Shown here one piece after another: positions 1-6,410 of a stretch of DNA of 12,587 bases. Source of the DNA: an uncultured Eggerthella sp. Lineage in GTDB: Bacteria; Actinomycetota; Coriobacteriia; Coriobacteriales; Eggerthellaceae. The DNA lies in the NCBI GenBank assembly GCA_900547965.1, contig URJE01000049.1:1-12587 (forward strand). Direction: 5' to 3'. Numbering within the stretch: the stretch's first letter is position 1; the number at the start of each line of letters is the position of its first letter. The notes under the pieces were generated by a model. It was not told where the DNA came from. It made no database searches and saw only the letters and a list, made by a program, of their open reading frames with translations. Position numbers and translations under genes: made by a program.

Positions 1-255
1 ATCGAGGCTTTGGCAGACGCAGGCGTGGCCGAAGGCCTGAAGCGCCCGCAGGCTTACCAGCTTGCCGCGCAGGGCGTACTGGGTGCTGCAAAACTCGTGC
101 TCGAATCCGGCAAGCATCCTGGCCAGCTGAAGGACGAGGTGTGCTCGCCTTCCGGATCCACCATCCGCGGCCTTGAGGTTCTGGAAAAAGGCGCATTCCG
201 CGGCACCGTTATCGACGCACTGCGCACCACCATCGAAAAGGCACGCGCTCTGTAA
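1..255 (+). CDS. proC: Pyrroline-5-carboxylate reductase, C-terminal fragment (5' end outside window)
   Basis: The open frame enters from the left edge and ends at TAA 253-255, leaving 84 residues. They match the C-terminal all-helical dimerisation domain of pyrroline-5-carboxylate reductase. That domain carries the family's substrate-side segment, seen here as the HPGQLKDEVCSPSGSTIRGL stretch (the usual form is HPGxLKDxVxSPGGTTIxG) followed by the closing FRGTVIDAL helix. The enzyme reduces 1-pyrroline-5-carboxylate to proline with NAD(P)H in the cytoplasm, the last step of proline synthesis. The N-terminal Rossmann domain lies outside the window. One small departure from the usual motif is PSGST where PGGTT is common. 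No gene follows closely, so proC is probably the last gene of its transcription unit. The identification is firm; the start cannot be seen. Confidence 0.88.
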   Translation: MEALADAGVAEGLKRPQAYQLAAQGVLGAAKLVLESGKHPGQLKDEVCSPSGSTIRGLEVLEKGAFRGTVIDALRTTIEKARAL

Positions 256-412
256 CGCAAACGGGCACAGTTGGGTGCTTCACGGTGCCGATGCGCTGCG
301 GCAAGCAGCGATTGGCGGAATCCAGAGAAAACAATTCGACATCAAGGGCATTAGGGGCAGAGCAGCGGAACTGTTTCTGATTGACGACATCGATTAAACC
401 CGAAGGGGATAT

Positions 413-451
413 GCATGGTCCCTCTGCGCTGATTCTTCAGAAGGACCATGC
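413..451. repeat. Inverted repeat / hairpin GCATGGTCC ... GGACCATGC
   Basis: A perfect 9-bp inverted repeat (413-421 and 443-451) is separated by 21 bases. After one mismatch the stem continues with four more pairs (TCTG 423-426 with CAGA 438-441). No T-run follows, so it is not a standard terminator. It could be an operator, an RNA processing site or a 3'-end stabiliser for proC. Confidence 0.6.
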
Positions 452-582
452 CGACGCACAAATCGAACGTCTCCGACTAAAAAATAGCCGCACTTGCTTA
501 CGCAATCGCCGCGAATCATCACCCCCGCGCCAGCGACGACATTTACCCGTCAGAATTCAACGTAAACGTACCTAAAATCCCA

Positions 583-588
583 TATAAT
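583..588 (+). promoter_or_regulatory. Candidate -10 box of the surface-protein gene
   Basis: A perfect TATAAT hexamer lies 41 bases before the ATG at 629, inside the only AT-rich stretch of this gap. No good -35 box stands 16-18 bases upstream; the nearest TTGACA-like hexamer (TTCAAC 556-561) is 21 bases away. The promoter may therefore need an activator. The following T-rich leader leads to an AGGGG ribosome-binding site at 614-618. Confidence 0.5.
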
Positions 589-628
589 TCATTATTTTTT
601 TAACAATGCACCCAGGGGATACATTACG

Positions 629-2509
629 ATGGACTTATCCATACCAGTTCAAAGGACAAGTAGAAAGGCAAAGTGGGATCACATGGCAAAAGCGTCAGCA
701 AAGAATAAAACGCTTTCCACTGCGGTAGCACTTGCGATGGCTGCTTCGCTGAGCGTTCCTTTCACGGCATATGCCGATGAAGATGCGAACGCTTCACAAG
801 AGGCAACCCAGCAAGAGGAAACGACAGCGGCAAACGACGAATCCGCAACCAACAACGAAGAAACTGCAACAGTTAAGGCAACCGGCGAAACTGAGGCAGA
901 CGCGAAAGACGCAATTGCGCTGCATTCCAACGAATCCACGCAGGCAGTGGCCGAGGTTGACGGCATGAAGTACGCAAGCATCGCAGCGGCAATCGCGGCC
1001 ATCGATGCTAAGGGCACCGTTACCCTCCTGGGTGATGCAACAGAGGACGTCACCATCCCTGAAGGCAAGGCCATCACGCTCGACCTAAACGGCAAGAAGC
1101 TCACCAACAAGGCAAGTCACACCATCACCAACAATGGAACGCTCACGGTGACGGACTCCATTGGCGGCGGCGTGGTTGACAACATCACCCATGCAAAGGC
1201 TGCGCTCTCCAACGCAGTAGGCGCAACGGCCACGCTTAAGGGTGGCGCGTTCATGCGCAGCCAGGAAGCCGGCAAGGACGGCAACAACAGTGGCGGCAAC
1301 AGCTACTACACCATTGAAAACTATGGCTCCATGAGCTTCGGCTCTGGCGCATCGGTTGAAAACGCTGGTCACTTCTCCAGCATGATCCGCAACGGCGGCA
1401 AGAACACCGCTGAAAGCCCCGCTGAAATGACCATCAATGGCGGCACGTTCAGCGGCGGCATCAACACCATCAAGAATGACGATTACGGCAACCTCACCAT
1501 CAACAATGGCGACTTCGACAACACGTCCCAGTACGTAATCATGAACTGGAGCAAGGCCACCATCAATAACGGCACGTTCAAGACCTCCAGCAAAGCCACC
1601 TCTGCTGTTCTGTTCAATTCTTCGTACGGCAACGACCCCGCTGACACCGGAAGCCTGGTGGTAAACGGCGGCACGTTCACCACCAATTCCGCCGCCCAGC
1701 CCGTGCTGACGAACTACTACGACGCCAACAACACGGCAACGTCCACGGTGATAAACAACGGCATCTTCAACGGGGATTTGGTAAACGAGTCCGTGCATAA
1801 GGGCCCGCTTTCCGTTTCCGGTGGTACGTTCACGGATCCGGCAGTCGCAAAGCACCTCGAGAGCGGCAAGGCAGTTTTGTTCAACGACGGCAAATATGCT
1901 GTCGGTAACGAGGACGCCGTGACGGGCGATGCGACCTATTCCGTAACCAATACCGACGGAACGGTTGTTTACTTCACTGATGCTCAGGCTGCAAACGACT
2001 ATGCTAAGGAATCGGGCGCTCAGGCTCCTGAGGTTTTGAAGGTTACCGTTACTTTCGATTCCAACCAGGGCACGGCAGTTGACTCTCAGCTTGTTGCCGT
2101 TGGTGGCAAAGTGGCAAAGCCGGCAGATCCTACCAAGAAAGGCTATACCTTCTCGGGATGGTTCACTGACAAGGACTGCACCAAGGCTTACGACTTCGAT
2201 GCCGCTGTAGACAACACACAACCCGAGTTCACCCTGTATGCCGGCTGGAAGGCAGCGGCTCCTTCTACCGTTCAGCCCGGTGCTGGCGACAACGGCAATA
2301 ACGGAGCCAACGGCAACAACTCCTCTGCCAATGCGAACGTAAACGTCAACACCGTTAACAACAACGGCGACAATGCCGCAAGCGAAGCAAAGGCGACTAC
2401 CGTGAAGACGGGCGACAACCTTGCCCTTATTGGTGGCGCAATTGCCCTGATTGCCGTTGCGTCTGCTGCCGTTGCAGGATTCGCACTGCGTCGCAGGAAG
2501 ATGAACTAG
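629..2509 (+). CDS. Secreted cell-surface protein with beta-helix-like repeats, InlB B-type repeat and a KTGD sorting-like C-terminus
   Basis: The 626-residue product is exported. A signal peptide is clear: Lys-rich start near residues 19-27, hydrophobic core about 29-47, likely cleavage after AYA at residue 49. Residues about 105-180 hold the 'YASIAAAIAAID ... VTLLGDATEDVTIP' module seen in many gut-bacterial surface proteins. Residues about 180-430 are Asn/Gly/Thr-rich units of the type 'xxINNGTF', suggesting a right-handed beta-helix. Residues about 470-541 are one Listeria-Bacteroides repeat (TFDSNQG ... GYTFSGWFTD ... LYAGWK). An Asn/Gly/Ala linker follows (542-588), then VKTGDN, a hydrophobic segment and the basic tail RRRKMN. 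This is a sortase sorting signal in layout, but VKTG replaces LPxTG. The ATG at 629 has AGGGG 11 bases upstream; an ATG at 683 would give a more compact signal peptide and is a real alternative. Role inferred: adhesion or surface contact; the ligand is unknown. A strong terminator follows. Confidence 0.85.
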   Translation: MDLSIPVQRTSRKAKWDHMAKASAKNKTLSTAVALAMAASLSVPFTAYADEDANASQEATQQEETTAANDESATNNEETATVKATGETEADAKDAIALHSNESTQAVAEVDGMKYASIAAAIAAIDAKGTVTLLGDATEDVTIPEGKAITLDLNGKKLTNKASHTITNNGTLTVTDSIGGGVVDNITHAKAALSNAVGATATLKGGAFMRSQEAGKDGNNSGGNSYYTIENYGSMSFGSGASVENAGHFSSMIRNGGKNTAESPAEMTINGGTFSGGINTIKNDDYGNLTINNGDFDNTSQYVIMNWSKATINNGTFKTSSKATSAVLFNSSYGNDPADTGSLVVNGGTFTTNSAAQPVLTNYYDANNTATSTVINNGIFNGDLVNESVHKGPLSVSGGTFTDPAVAKHLESGKAVLFNDGKYAVGNEDAVTGDATYSVTNTDGTVVYFTDAQAANDYAKESGAQAPEVLKVTVTFDSNQGTAVDSQLVAVGGKVAKPADPTKKGYTFSGWFTDKDCTKAYDFDAAVDNTQPEFTLYAGWKAAAPSTVQPGAGDNGNNGANGNNSSANANVNVNTVNNNGDNAASEAKATTVKTGDNLALIGGAIALIAVASAAVAGFALRRRKMN

Positions 2510-2566
2510 CTTTTTGCTCACTGCGTTGCACTGACCGTAAGGCAATACGGCGGTAACGCGTACGGC

Positions 2567-2611
2567 AAAGGGTCGGGCCTGAGGAAATCTCGGACCCGAC
2601 CCTTTTGTTTT
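2567..2611 (+). terminator. Rho-independent terminator of the surface-protein gene
   Basis: A perfect 11-bp stem, AAAGGGTCGGG (2567-2577) with CCCGACCCTTT (2595-2605), is extended inside by five more pairs (2579-2583 with 2589-2593) around a GAAAT loop. It runs directly into TTTTGTTTTG. It lies 58 bases after the stop codon. Confidence 0.9.
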
Positions 2612-2672
2612 GCTTTGGGACAATGGGGACGGGTACTGTTTTCTCGCGCATTCTTTCGCATTGGCCTTTTGG

Positions 2673-2697
2673 GCCCTGGAGAAATCCGGGGCTTTTT
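2673..2697 (+). terminator. Second plus-strand terminator-like hairpin
   Basis: GCCCTGGA (2673-2680) pairs with TCCGGGGC (2685-2692), eight pairs including one G-T, around a GAAA tetraloop. TTTTT follows at 2693-2697. It may be a back-up terminator for the surface-protein gene, because no gene lies between it and the first terminator. Confidence 0.7.
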
Positions 2698-2712
2698 GCT
2701 TACCCGTCTAAC

Positions 2713-2760
2713 AAGCAGAGCCCTGCTTGCGACCAATTACGCGAGCAGGGCTCTGCTTTT
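2713..2760 (+). terminator. Long hairpin with T-run, third in the series
   Basis: An 18-bp stem, AAGCAGAGCCCTGCTTGC (2713-2730) with 2741-2758, contains one G-T pair and has a 10-base loop. The right arm ends in TTTT. The arms resemble the outer arms of the structure at 10459-10564, so this may be a dispersed repeat serving as a terminator. Confidence 0.65.
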
Positions 2761-2772
2761 GTGCGTGTTGCC

Positions 2773-2806
2773 AAACAAAAAGGGCGGTCGCTTTTGCGAA
2801 CACCCT
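2773..2806 (-). terminator. Rho-independent terminator of htpG
   Basis: Read on the minus strand, an 11-pair stem with one mismatch and one G-T pair (2806-2796 with 2791-2781) closes an AAAA loop. TTTTTGTTT follows. It lies about 43 bases beyond the htpG stop codon. Confidence 0.85.
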
Positions 2807-2848
2807 TAGTAAAGCTGGGAATTTAGTATCAATCCCCTATATTCCCAC

Positions 2849-4774
2849 TTATGCCATGAATTTGTAGACGGCTTGGGTGTAGGCCACGGGGTCGTCGATG
2901 GGCAGGCCCTCGGTGATCAGTGCCTGGTCGTACAGAACCGTTGCGTACAGATGCACCTTTTCGGTGTCGCCATCCTCGAACGCCTTCTGCACTGCCTTGA
3001 ATACGGGATGCTCGGCGTTCAGTTCGAGCACTCGGTCGCTCTTTACGTGCTCGCCGTCGGGCCCCTGCGCCAGGATCTTCTCCATTTCCAACGTGATGGG
3101 GCCTTCTGCGGTTACGCATGAAGGGGTATCGGTCAGGCGGGCGGAAACGGCAACGCGCTTAACCTTGCCATCGAGTGCCTTCTGCATTTCGGCGAACAGG
3201 CCCTCGTTTTCCTTCGTAATTGCTTCGGCCGCGCTCTTTTCGTCCTCGGTTTCAAGGCCCAGGTCGCCGCCGGCAACATTCTTGAACTGCTTTTCGTTGT
3301 ATTCGCTCATCGACATGAAGCAGAATTCATCAACGTCCTGCGGGCACAGCAGCACATCGAAGCCCTTCCCCAGCACCGTGTTCACGATGGGGCGCTTCGC
3401 CAGACGGTCGATGGCTTCGCCTGTTGCGAAGAAGATGGACTCCTGATTTTCAGGCATTGCTTCGGCGTACTCGGCCAGCGTAACCATCTTCTGCTGCTTG
3501 GCGGAGTAGAACAGCAGCAGGTCGGCCAGTACATCCTTCTTCATGCCGTAGCTGGTGTAGATGCCGTACTCCAGGTTGCGACCAAAGCCCTTGAAAAACT
3601 TTTCGTAACCGTCGCGGTCGTTCTTCAGGAACTTCTCCAGTTCGCTCTTGATCTTCTTTTCGAGCTTGCTGGCAATAGCGCGCAGTTGGCTGTTCTGCTG
3701 CAGCGTTTCGCGGGAAATGTTCAGCGTCAGATCCTGGGAATCAACAACGCCCTTTACGAAGCTGAAGTAGTCGGGCAGCAGGTCGGCGCACTTTTCCATG
3801 ATCAGCACGTTAGAGCTGTACAGTGCCAGGCCCTTTTCGTAGTCCTTGTTGAAGAAGTCGTACGGCGGACGCTTGGGGATGAACAGCAGCGCGTCGTAGG
3901 TTAACGCACCTTCTGCGTGAACGGAAATGGTGCGAGCCGGATCCTCGAAATCGTGGAAGTCGGTCTTATAGAAGGTGGCGTACTCTTCGTCGGACACCTC
4001 AGACTTGCGGCGTTTCCAGATGGGGATCATGGAGTTGATGGTTTTAACCTCGCGCACCGTTTCGAATTCGGGCGTGTAGTCGTCGCCAGCATCTTCGGGC
4101 TTGGGCAGGGGCTTGCGCTCCTCCATTTCCATGTGGATGGGGTAGCGCACGTAGTTGCTGTACTGCTTGATGAGGGCCTGGAGCTCATACTGGTCTAGGA
4201 ATACGTCGTACTCTTCTTCGTCGGCGTTGTCCTTCAGGTGCAGGGTGATGCTGGTGCCGTGGTCGGCGCCCAGTGCGGCGGCCTCCTCAGCGGTGGCGGG
4301 CTCGATGGTGTAGCCCTCAACGCCGTCGGATTTCCAGGTGAATGCCTCGGCCTCGCCGTATGCGCGGGAGGTTACGGTAACTTCCTTGGCAACCATGAAC
4401 GAAGAATAGAAGCCCACGCCGAACTGGCCGATGATGTCCACATCTTCGCCCTGCTTTTCGGCGTTTTCAGTCTTGAACTCAAGGCTGCCGGAATGGGCGA
4501 TGGTACCCAGGTTGGTTTCCAGCTCTTCGCGGGTCATGCCGATGCCGGTATCGGAAACGGTAATGGTGCGTGCGTCCTTGTCGAAGGCAACATCGATGGA
4601 AAGGTCGTCCTTCGAAACGGCGATAGAGGTATCAGTAAGGCTCTTGAAGTAGAGCTTGTCCACCGCGTCGGATGCGTTGGAGATAAGCTCGCGCAGGAAG
4701 ATTTCCTTGTTCGTGTAGATGGAGTTGATCATCAGATCGAGGAGCTTTTTGCTCTCAGTTTGGAACTGCTTCAT
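2849..4774 (-). CDS. htpG: Molecular chaperone HtpG (bacterial Hsp90)
   Basis: The 641-residue product has the full length of the family (E. coli HtpG is 624). It is a cytoplasmic, dimeric, ATP-driven chaperone that works on late folding intermediates. The N-terminal GHKL ATPase domain shows ELISNASDA (29-37, with the ATP-site Asn and the catalytic Glu), DTGIGM (75-80), GTIAHSGS (90-97) and IGQFGVGFYSSFMVA (115-129). The middle domain shows the RRPPYDFF-like FIPKRPPYDFF and the SQDLTLNISRETLQQN segment with the Arg that contacts ATP. The C-terminal dimerisation domain ends in VYKFMA, without the eukaryotic MEEVD. The start is set by AAGGAAGGA eight bases or so before the ATG. The gene stands alone, with its own promoter, a CIRCE operator and its own terminator, which points to heat-shock control by HrcA. 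Confidence 0.97.
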   Translation of the reverse strand: MKQFQTESKKLLDLMINSIYTNKEIFLRELISNASDAVDKLYFKSLTDTSIAVSKDDLSIDVAFDKDARTITVSDTGIGMTREELETNLGTIAHSGSLEFKTENAEKQGEDVDIIGQFGVGFYSSFMVAKEVTVTSRAYGEAEAFTWKSDGVEGYTIEPATAEEAAALGADHGTSITLHLKDNADEEEYDVFLDQYELQALIKQYSNYVRYPIHMEMEERKPLPKPEDAGDDYTPEFETVREVKTINSMIPIWKRRKSEVSDEEYATFYKTDFHDFEDPARTISVHAEGALTYDALLFIPKRPPYDFFNKDYEKGLALYSSNVLIMEKCADLLPDYFSFVKGVVDSQDLTLNISRETLQQNSQLRAIASKLEKKIKSELEKFLKNDRDGYEKFFKGFGRNLEYGIYTSYGMKKDVLADLLLFYSAKQQKMVTLAEYAEAMPENQESIFFATGEAIDRLAKRPIVNTVLGKGFDVLLCPQDVDEFCFMSMSEYNEKQFKNVAGGDLGLETEDEKSAAEAITKENEGLFAEMQKALDGKVKRVAVSARLTDTPSCVTAEGPITLEMEKILAQGPDGEHVKSDRVLELNAEHPVFKAVQKAFEDGDTEKVHLYATVLYDQALITEGLPIDDPVAYTQAVYKFMA

Positions 4775-4860
4775 TCAGATCCTTCCTTCTTTGGGCGAAT
4801 GGCACGCGCCACATGGCACAGACGCGGCAACACCCTATTTATATTGTAGGCAAACACAAA

Positions 4861-4887
4861 TTAGCACTCCCGCAAGAGGAGTGCTAA
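4861..4887 (-). promoter_or_regulatory. CIRCE operator (HrcA binding site) of htpG
   Basis: TTAGCACTC (4861-4869), nine bases, GAGTGCTAA (4879-4887): an exact copy of the classical CIRCE consensus. It starts five bases downstream of the -10 box on the htpG strand and so covers the predicted transcription start. HrcA bound here would block transcription until heat or misfolded protein inactivates it. The inverted repeat would also sit at the 5' end of the mRNA. Confidence 0.95.
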
Positions 4888-4892
4888 TACGA

Positions 4893-4920
4893 ATTCTAGT
4901 ATGGGAATTGCACCTGTCAA
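4893..4920 (-). promoter_or_regulatory. Sigma-A-type promoter of htpG
   Basis: On the minus strand TTGACA (4920-4915) is followed by a 16-base spacer and TAGAAT (4898-4893). The -35 box is perfect and the -10 box matches at five of six positions. The expected start is near 4886, inside CIRCE, giving an untranslated leader of about 110 bases. Confidence 0.85.
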
Positions 4921-4936
4921 GGAAGGCGAAGCCCGC

Positions 4937-4973
4937 CCGCCCGTTTGTAACGCGGCTGTTGCCTTTCGGGCGG
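4937..4973 (-). terminator. Possible hairpin after the CNNM-type gene
   Basis: CCGCCCG (4937-4943) and CGGGCGG (4967-4973) form a perfect 7-bp stem just past the stop codon of the upstream gene. The loop is long (23 bases) and no T-run follows on the minus strand. It is a poor intrinsic terminator, so some read-through toward htpG is possible. Confidence 0.3.
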
Positions 4974-4981
4974 TTTAGGCG

Positions 4982-6313
4982 CTATTCCTTCTCTTCGCCT
5001 TCTGCTGTCTCGGGCTCCTCCTCGAAACGGACGTCAATCTTGTCGATGCGCAAGCCGTCCATCACACGGGCCATCATCGTGATCTTCGTGTCCTCGTGAT
5101 GCAGCTCGTACGAATCGCCCTCGGCGGGGATCTTGTCCAGCAGGTCGAGCATCAAGCCACCCGCGGTCTCGTAGTCGAACACGGGCACGGGCTCAAAGCC
5201 GATGAACTCAACGAACTGATCAACCGGCAGCGAACCGTCCACCAAGTAATGATGCTCGCCCACCTTCAAGATCTCGTCCTGGTCATCATGCAAATACTCG
5301 TCTTCCATGCGGCCGATAATCTGCTCGACCACGTCGGTCATGGTAACAATGCCGGACGTGCCGCCGTGTTCATCAACCACCACGGCGATCTTCGTGTGCT
5401 TAGCCTGCAGCACCTGCAAAAGCTTCGCGATGGAAATGCTTTCCGGCACCGCCTGAATAGAGCGAATCTTCAGGTCTTTCATCGTGGAGCCCTCGGGCAG
5501 CAGATAGGCATCCTTGATGTGCACGAAGCCCACGATGTTGTCCTTGTCCTCGCGGAACACGGGGTAGCGCGTGAATTTGTTCTTCCCCATGAAATCGAGA
5601 TTCGTTTCGAGGTCATCGTCGTAGTCGATGGCCAGCACCTCGGTGCGAGGCGTCATGATGGCCTTCGCGTCCTTGTCGTCCAAGTCGAAAATGTTGTCCA
5701 GATACTGGTACTGATCTTGCTCGATGGATCCGCTCTCGGCGCTTTCTTCAAGCAGCAGCTTAATTTCTTCTTCGGAATAAGCCTCGCTTTCATTCTTGGC
5801 ATCGTGGCCGGTCAAGCGCATAACGCCATTAGTGGTGGCGTTGAACAGCCACATGATGGGGTACGTAATGCGGTAGAACGCATGAAGCGGACCCGCCGTG
5901 TGCAGCGCGTAGGTTTCCGTCTTCAAAATAGCCATGCTCTTAGGGATGAGCTCGCCGGCAACCACATGCAGCGTGGTCATGATGAAATAGCCAATACCCA
6001 CCGAAATAACAGTAACCGCCGTGTCGGGCAAGCCAAAGAACACAAAGATCGGATGAAGCAGCGCGGCGAACGCAGGCTCGCCCAACCAGCCCAATGCCAG
6101 CGAAGCCAGCGTAATACCAAGCTGAAAAGCCGAAAGGTACTCGTTAACGTTGTCGGCCATTTCGAGCGCGCGCTTGGCGCCCTTCTTGCCTTCTTCCACC
6201 AAAATCTCAATCTGCGATTTGCGTACGCGCACCAAGGAAAACTCGGCGATAACGAAAAATGCGTTCATCAGCAGAAACAGAACAACCAGTATCAAACTTA
6301 ACCAAATAGGCAT
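4982..6313 (-). CDS. CNNM/CorC-HlyC family membrane protein with paired CBS domains
   Basis: Domains appear in the order of this family. The N-terminal CNNM (DUF21) membrane domain (about 1-180) has a first helix directly at the N-terminus, followed by the AEFSLVRVRKSQ signature, GELIPKS (about 120-126) and a final segment near 145-165. Next come two CBS domains, the first starting at IMTPRTEVLAI (about 219-229) and the second near 285-334, and a C-terminal CorC/HlyC domain (about 349-431) ending in an acidic tail. Such proteins are linked to magnesium and cobalt export or homeostasis; 'hemolysin' names are historical. The CBS pair probably senses an adenine nucleotide. The frame is open to an ATG at 6361 (459 residues), but that ATG has no ribosome-binding site. 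The ATG at 6313 (443 residues) has AAGGAG at 6326-6331 and places the first helix at the N-terminus as usual, so I prefer it. The ion transported cannot be read from sequence. Confidence 0.92.
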   Translation of the reverse strand: MPIWLSLILVVLFLLMNAFFVIAEFSLVRVRKSQIEILVEEGKKGAKRALEMADNVNEYLSAFQLGITLASLALGWLGEPAFAALLHPIFVFFGLPDTAVTVISVGIGYFIMTTLHVVAGELIPKSMAILKTETYALHTAGPLHAFYRITYPIMWLFNATTNGVMRLTGHDAKNESEAYSEEEIKLLLEESAESGSIEQDQYQYLDNIFDLDDKDAKAIMTPRTEVLAIDYDDDLETNLDFMGKNKFTRYPVFREDKDNIVGFVHIKDAYLLPEGSTMKDLKIRSIQAVPESISIAKLLQVLQAKHTKIAVVVDEHGGTSGIVTMTDVVEQIIGRMEDEYLHDDQDEILKVGEHHYLVDGSLPVDQFVEFIGFEPVPVFDYETAGGLMLDLLDKIPAEGDSYELHHEDTKITMMARVMDGLRIDKIDVRFEEEPETAEGEEKE

Positions 6314-6325
6314 GTAGGTACAAAA

Positions 6326-6331
6326 CTCCTT
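6326..6331 (-). promoter_or_regulatory. Ribosome-binding site that decides the start of the CNNM-type gene
   Basis: A perfect AAGGAG on the minus strand lies 12 bases before the ATG at 6313, slightly long but usable. It lies inside the extended frame from 6361, for which no comparable site exists. Confidence 0.6.
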
Positions 6332-6382
6332 GCGTAAGCGAGCGAGAAACAGATCTGCCATTTCTCATTGCGGGAACGGGAT

Positions 6383-6410
6383 CGGAAAAGAGGGCCAGCC
6401 TGCTTTTCCG
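6383..6410 (-). repeat. Hairpin upstream of the CNNM-type gene
   Basis: CGGAAAAG (6383-6390) and CTTTTCCG (6403-6410) form a perfect 8-bp stem. After a one-base bulge the stem extends with AGG (6391-6393) paired to CCT (6399-6401). It lies 70-97 bases before the preferred start and would be in the leader if transcription begins further upstream. No T-run follows on the minus strand. Its function is unknown. Confidence 0.5.

Larger units (their letters stand above)
256..628. other. Intergenic region between proC and the surface-protein gene
   Basis: No convincing gene is present in these 373 bases. The short open frames are rich in Arg, Gln and Ser and match nothing I know. What can be seen: a small hairpin just after proC (CGCTGC 294-299 with GCAGCG 305-310) without a T-run; a longer hairpin at 413-451; and an AT-rich stretch from about 571 to 603 holding a TATAAT hexamer just before the next gene. 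The base composition falls sharply toward A/T there, as expected for a promoter. Confidence 0.6.

Noticed and set aside
381..575. Small gene of up to 64 codons after proC
   Set aside because: The internal ATG at 411 has a G-rich stretch too close to serve as a good ribosome-binding site, the product is simply Arg-rich, and the frame runs over a hairpin.
1085..2623. 512-codon open frame on the minus strand opposite the surface-protein gene
   Set aside because: It lies wholly antisense to a gene with a clear signal peptide, repeats and C-terminal anchor. Its translation is Val/Gly/Arg-rich without domains, and its openness follows from the Asn/Thr/Gly codons of the true gene.
5096..6301. 401-codon open frame on the plus strand opposite the CNNM-type gene
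   Set aside because: It is in exact antisense codon register with the real gene, and its His/Gln/Arg/Val-rich product is typical of an antisense shadow.
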